From Myxococcota bacterium (lineage in GTDB: Bacteria; Myxococcota_A; UBA9160; SMWR01), in assembly GCA_022447545.1 (NCBI GenBank), contig JAKVBI010000018.1, forward strand, positions 113,668-177,667: DNA of 64,000 nucleotides, in the 5' to 3' direction. A program made the translations under genes and the position numbers. The stretch's first letter is position 1. Each line of letters starts with the position of its first letter. The notes under the pieces are model-generated. The model saw nothing but the letters and a program-made list of their open reading frames with translations. It was not told where the DNA came from and made no database searches. Below, piece after piece: positions 61,501 through 64,000 of the stretch.

Positions 61501-63348
61501 TTACGGAAAGCTGGGGAGTGGGTGATCGCGGCAGATCCCACCCTCGACGCTCTCGTATTCTTCGACACTCATCACTTCGCCGCGTTGGGTGAAGGTGGCG
61601 TAGATCTCGCAGCGTTGGGCGCTGTTCTCGAAGCGGTCGTCGCCGGCTACGCGTGCCACCACGGAATCCAGGGTCACGGTGTCGTCGGAGATCTCGAGGC
61701 CCCCGTCACGGGAGCTGTCGAAGACGAGGAAGCGTCCACCGTCATCCCCCCAGCCCGGCCATGGGGGGAGTGCGCCATTGCGCCCGCGCCCGGGGTCGCC
61801 GGTGGTGGCGAACTGCGTCCAGTAGGAGCGCATCTGACGCGAGAGTTCAGCGGCGGAATCGACGTCGTCGTAGACGAAGCCCGTGGCTCGGCCGAGGTCG
61901 GTGAAGCCGAATACGAAGAAGATCTCCACGGCGTGTCCCGCACCGATCATCTGGGAGAGGTCGAGCCACAGCACCTGGGGTTCCTCGTCCCAGTCGAAGC
62001 GATAGCCGTACACAGGGCTGTCGCCGGCACGGCGCAGTGCGCGCAGAGGGTCGTCGACTCCGCTGGCCTTCCACGACAGGGAGCCGTACTCGCCGTGCAG
62101 GTCGTAGAGGTTGGCGTCGTTGAACCACAGGGGCACACCCAACAGCCGTGTGATCTGGGGGGCCCCCATGGCCATGAAGAGTTTGACCTCGTCGCGGTTG
62201 GTGCCCGCGATGAAGGGGACGGCATTGTGTTTCCCGGGAGTAGCCAGGGCCTCGAGGGGGTCGCCGGCCACCACCACGTGGCCGTCGCGGAAGATCCGCG
62301 GCGATCCGTACATGCCGCCCATTCCACCGGGCCCATCGAAGACAGCCAGCAGCTCGGGGCTCGATTTGCCTCGCAGGTAGCTGGCGATCTCGTCGTCGCT
62401 CATCTGCGCGGCCACGGCCTTGGCGGCTTCGCGGTCGGCGGCGCGTCCATCGATCTGCAGCAGTGCGATCAACACCTCGGCGGAGCTCCCGGGCAAGCCG
62501 GGGTTCGGGGCATCGGTGTAGTGCTCGGCTTCGGCGAGGGTGCGGGTGCGCACCGAGCCGCTCTGGGAGATGGCGCGTTGGAAGAGCCCCTCGGCGCGGG
62601 GCGAGAGCAGCAGTGAATAGACGTTCGTGCCCCCGGCTGACTCGCCGAATACGGTGACGTTGTCGGGGTTGCCCCCGAAGGCCGCGATGTGGTCGCGCAC
62701 CCACTCGAGGCCGCGAATCAGGTCGAGGGTGCCGAAGTTGCCCGAGGCGTCGTCGGGACCCTGGGCGCCGGCCCGCAGGGCCGGGTGTGAGAACCAGCCA
62801 TGGATGCCCAGGCGATATTGGAGGGTCACCACCACCACGCCGTTCTCGGCCGCCAGGATGGAGCCGTCGTACATGGACTTCTCGCCGATGCTGTTGCCGC
62901 CGCCGTGGATCCACACCATCACGGGGAGGCGCGCATCGCCCTGGGGCACGGCGTCGGGCGCAAAAGCCGGCGCGTAGACGTCGAGGGTCAGGCAGTCCTC
63001 GTCGCCGGTGAGGTCGCCCGGTGAAGTCACGTCGAATTGGGGGCAGGCGGGTCCAGAGGTCAGGGCCTCGAGGGTGCCCTGCCAACCCATGGGGGGCCGC
63101 GGTGCTCGCCAGCGCAGCTCGCCGACGGGGGGCTCAGCGAACGGTATGCCGCGCCAGGCGTGGGCGTCGCGCCCCTCGACCTCGTAGCCCACCAGTGCAC
63201 CCTGGGCGACGCTTCGCGCCGTACCGGGGCCGGCCTCAGGCGTGGGCGGGGGCGTGCTCGCGCAGGCGCTGGCCAACGCGCAGGCCGCGAGGATCCGGGC
63301 CAGCCCGTGACGCCGGGCCTTCACCGCGATATCGCAGCGTGCGCCCAT
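61501..63348 (-). CDS. Carboxylesterase type B (lipoprotein)
   Basis: 615-residue alpha/beta hydrolase of the pNB esterase/cholinesterase family. Catalytic serine in FGESAGGTNVYSLLLS, oxyanion HGGGNSIG, EDCLTLDVYAP. A lipoprotein signal (ILAACALASAC) puts it in the membrane; Cys23 or Cys29 could be lipidated. It hydrolyses esters. The ATG follows the NTF2-like stop by 4 bases. Confidence 0.87.
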   Translation of the reverse strand: MGARCDIAVKARRHGLARILAACALASACASTPPPTPEAGPGTARSVAQGALVGYEVEGRDAHAWRGIPFAEPPVGELRWRAPRPPMGWQGTLEALTSGPACPQFDVTSPGDLTGDEDCLTLDVYAPAFAPDAVPQGDARLPVMVWIHGGGNSIGEKSMYDGSILAAENGVVVVTLQYRLGIHGWFSHPALRAGAQGPDDASGNFGTLDLIRGLEWVRDHIAAFGGNPDNVTVFGESAGGTNVYSLLLSPRAEGLFQRAISQSGSVRTRTLAEAEHYTDAPNPGLPGSSAEVLIALLQIDGRAADREAAKAVAAQMSDDEIASYLRGKSSPELLAVFDGPGGMGGMYGSPRIFRDGHVVVAGDPLEALATPGKHNAVPFIAGTNRDEVKLFMAMGAPQITRLLGVPLWFNDANLYDLHGEYGSLSWKASGVDDPLRALRRAGDSPVYGYRFDWDEEPQVLWLDLSQMIGAGHAVEIFFVFGFTDLGRATGFVYDDVDSAAELSRQMRSYWTQFATTGDPGRGRNGALPPWPGWGDDGGRFLVFDSSRDGGLEISDDTVTLDSVVARVAGDDRFENSAQRCEIYATFTQRGEVMSVEEYESVEGGICRDHPLPSFP

Positions 63349-63352
63349 GTAT

Positions 63353-63733
63353 TCAGCCGCCCATCTGGCCCTGGAACTGCGCCAGGTCGAAGTAATCCCG
63401 CCAGGCGCTGATCTTGCCGTCGCGCAGCTCGAAGACGCCCATGACCCGGGCCTCGACCCATTTTTCGCCCATCTTGAAGCGGTCGGTGCGTTCGTTCATC
63501 ACCACGCCGGACTCGGCGTTCTCGGACTGGTGGTGGACGACGAACTCGATGGCCTCGGCCATGCCCGTGAAACCCTCGATGGCCTTGCGGATGGCTTCGC
63601 TGCCCTCGTTGGGGGGATCGACGGGGATGTTGATGTAGACGGCATCGTCGGTGAAGAAGCTCATGATCTTGTCGACGTCCTTGTCGGCCCAGGAAGCGGT
63701 GAAGGCGTCGATCACATCGGTGTTGGCACTCAT
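63353..63733 (-). CDS. Limonene-1,2-epoxide hydrolase-like protein
   Basis: 126 residues, NTF2 fold. The Arg-x-Asp catalytic pair of limonene epoxide hydrolase is present (NERTDRF, Arg82 and Asp84), and WRDYFDLAQF supplies the third acid (Asp113). This spacing suggests epoxide hydrolysis rather than simple binding. ATG follows AAGGAG, with TAGGAT (63766-63761) upstream. Cotranscribed with the esterase. Confidence 0.78.
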   Translation of the reverse strand: MSANTDVIDAFTASWADKDVDKIMSFFTDDAVYINIPVDPPNEGSEAIRKAIEGFTGMAEAIEFVVHHQSENAESGVVMNERTDRFKMGEKWVEARVMGVFELRDGKISAWRDYFDLAQFQGQMGG

Positions 63734-63760
63734 GGGGGTCTCCTTGTAGACAGGGCCGGC

Positions 63761-63766
63761 ATCCTA
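63761..63766 (-). promoter_or_regulatory. -10-like element before LEH-like gene
   Basis: TAGGAT on the minus strand, 27 bases before the ATG at 63733. The surrounding GGTAGGATGCC resembles the GGTAGGATCGCC before the luciferase-like gene at 36786. The remaining 63767-63880 stretch shows no other recognised feature. Confidence 0.35.
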
Positions 63767-63880
63767 CCACTCCCGGTCCCGAGGCGGATGGCCGGAAATG
63801 GGATGGCGGGATGCGGGGAGAGTTGTGGTTCCGGCTGCGAGGGGCGCTGCGAATCAGGACCGCCGAACCCGGACCGCCGG

Positions 63881-64000
63881 TCAGGCGGTGGGCAGTGTAC
63901 GCAGGCTCACCACCAGCGGCGCATCGAGGAGGCTCGACTCCTCGCGGTAGGTGGCGTCGGGCAGCTCGCTGAGACTCAGGGTTTCTACCAGGGCCTCGTG
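63881..64000 (-). CDS. Partial CDS, C-terminal end of unknown protein
   Basis: The minus strand is open from the window edge to a TGA at 63881-63883, giving 39 residues beginning HEALVETLSLSELPDATYRE and ending SLRTLPTA. Codon use is like neighbouring genes (high GC at third positions). The gene continues beyond the window. I do not recognise the product. Confidence 0.5.
   Translation of the reverse strand, partial: HEALVETLSLSELPDATYREESSLLDAPLVVSLRTLPTA

Noticed and set aside
61450-62616. 388-codon open frame opposite the esterase
   Set aside because: Antisense shadow; no motifs and it starts inside the SDR end.

Overview
The window reads as chromosome of a high-GC, Gram-negative heterotroph. 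Outer-membrane architecture is shown by a TonB-dependent receptor with a His-rich N-terminus, a TraF-type outer-membrane barrel and several exported proteins. The mix of complex I, selenocysteine machinery (selB) and a very large stock of acyl-CoA, CoA-transferase, P450, amidohydrolase, luciferase-like and short-chain dehydrogenase genes recalls uncultured lineages formerly placed in Deltaproteobacteria (Myxococcota, Desulfobacterota or Binatota-like). That placement is inference: no rRNA or lineage marker is present.

Layout. 0-6.1 kb: nuoL-nuoM-nuoN-lepB with overlapping stops and starts. 6.3-8.6 kb: a glycosyltransferase and two methyltransferases. 8.6-11.8 kb: serS-selB on the minus strand. 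11.9-19.5 kb: crotonases, a D-aminoacylase-like hydrolase, an SDR, a type III CoA-transferase and two small exported Arg/Pro-rich proteins. 19.5-23.1 kb: a Rieske oxygenase diverging from an EthD/EthD/GST operon. 23.1-29.3 kb: a minus-strand run encoding an extradiol dioxygenase, a flavin monooxygenase, a meta-cleavage hydrolase, a hydroxypentadienoate hydratase and a Zn alcohol dehydrogenase, preceded by an amidohydrolase. This is the HsaC-A-D-E order of reactions used for steroid A/B rings and, in related form, for biphenyls. 29.4-36.8 kb: CoA-transferase, P450, acyl-CoA ligase, acyl-CoA dehydrogenase, crotonase, DUF1330 and luciferase-like oxidoreductase. 36.9-45.7 kb: envelope-related genes (TraF-like barrel, PEP-mobile-domain enzyme, membrane spermidine-synthase-like protein, GT-C glycosyltransferase, DUF3604 protein). 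45.8-54.3 kb: SDR, luciferase-like enzyme, MaoC protein, tandem-fused CoA-transferase, tRNA-Ser(UGA), P450 and an ACAD10/11-type phosphotransferase. 54.3-64 kb: recQ, tRNA-Ser(GCU), TonB receptor with a small CxxC partner, quinone oxidoreductase, NTF2-fold proteins, SDR, carboxylesterase and a truncated gene at the edge.

Read together, the accessory content looks like oxidation and CoA-dependent breakdown of hydrophobic cyclic or branched compounds. P450s and a Rieske enzyme could hydroxylate, the ligase and CoA-transferases could activate, acyl-CoA dehydrogenase, crotonases and MaoC could carry out beta-oxidation, and the meta-cleavage operon could open aromatic rings. No dedicated transcription regulator, ferredoxin or flavin reductase was found for any of these units.

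Non-coding signals that stand out: an interrupted palindrome at the meta-cleavage operon promoter, three 18-bp tandem repeats before a crotonase gene, tandem hairpins in one mRNA leader, a motif shared by two promoters, and repeated -10-like hexamers placed 6-10 nt before start codons that lack a Shine-Dalgarno sequence. There is no CRISPR array, insertion sequence or rRNA. No gene-free stretch exceeds about 300 bases.
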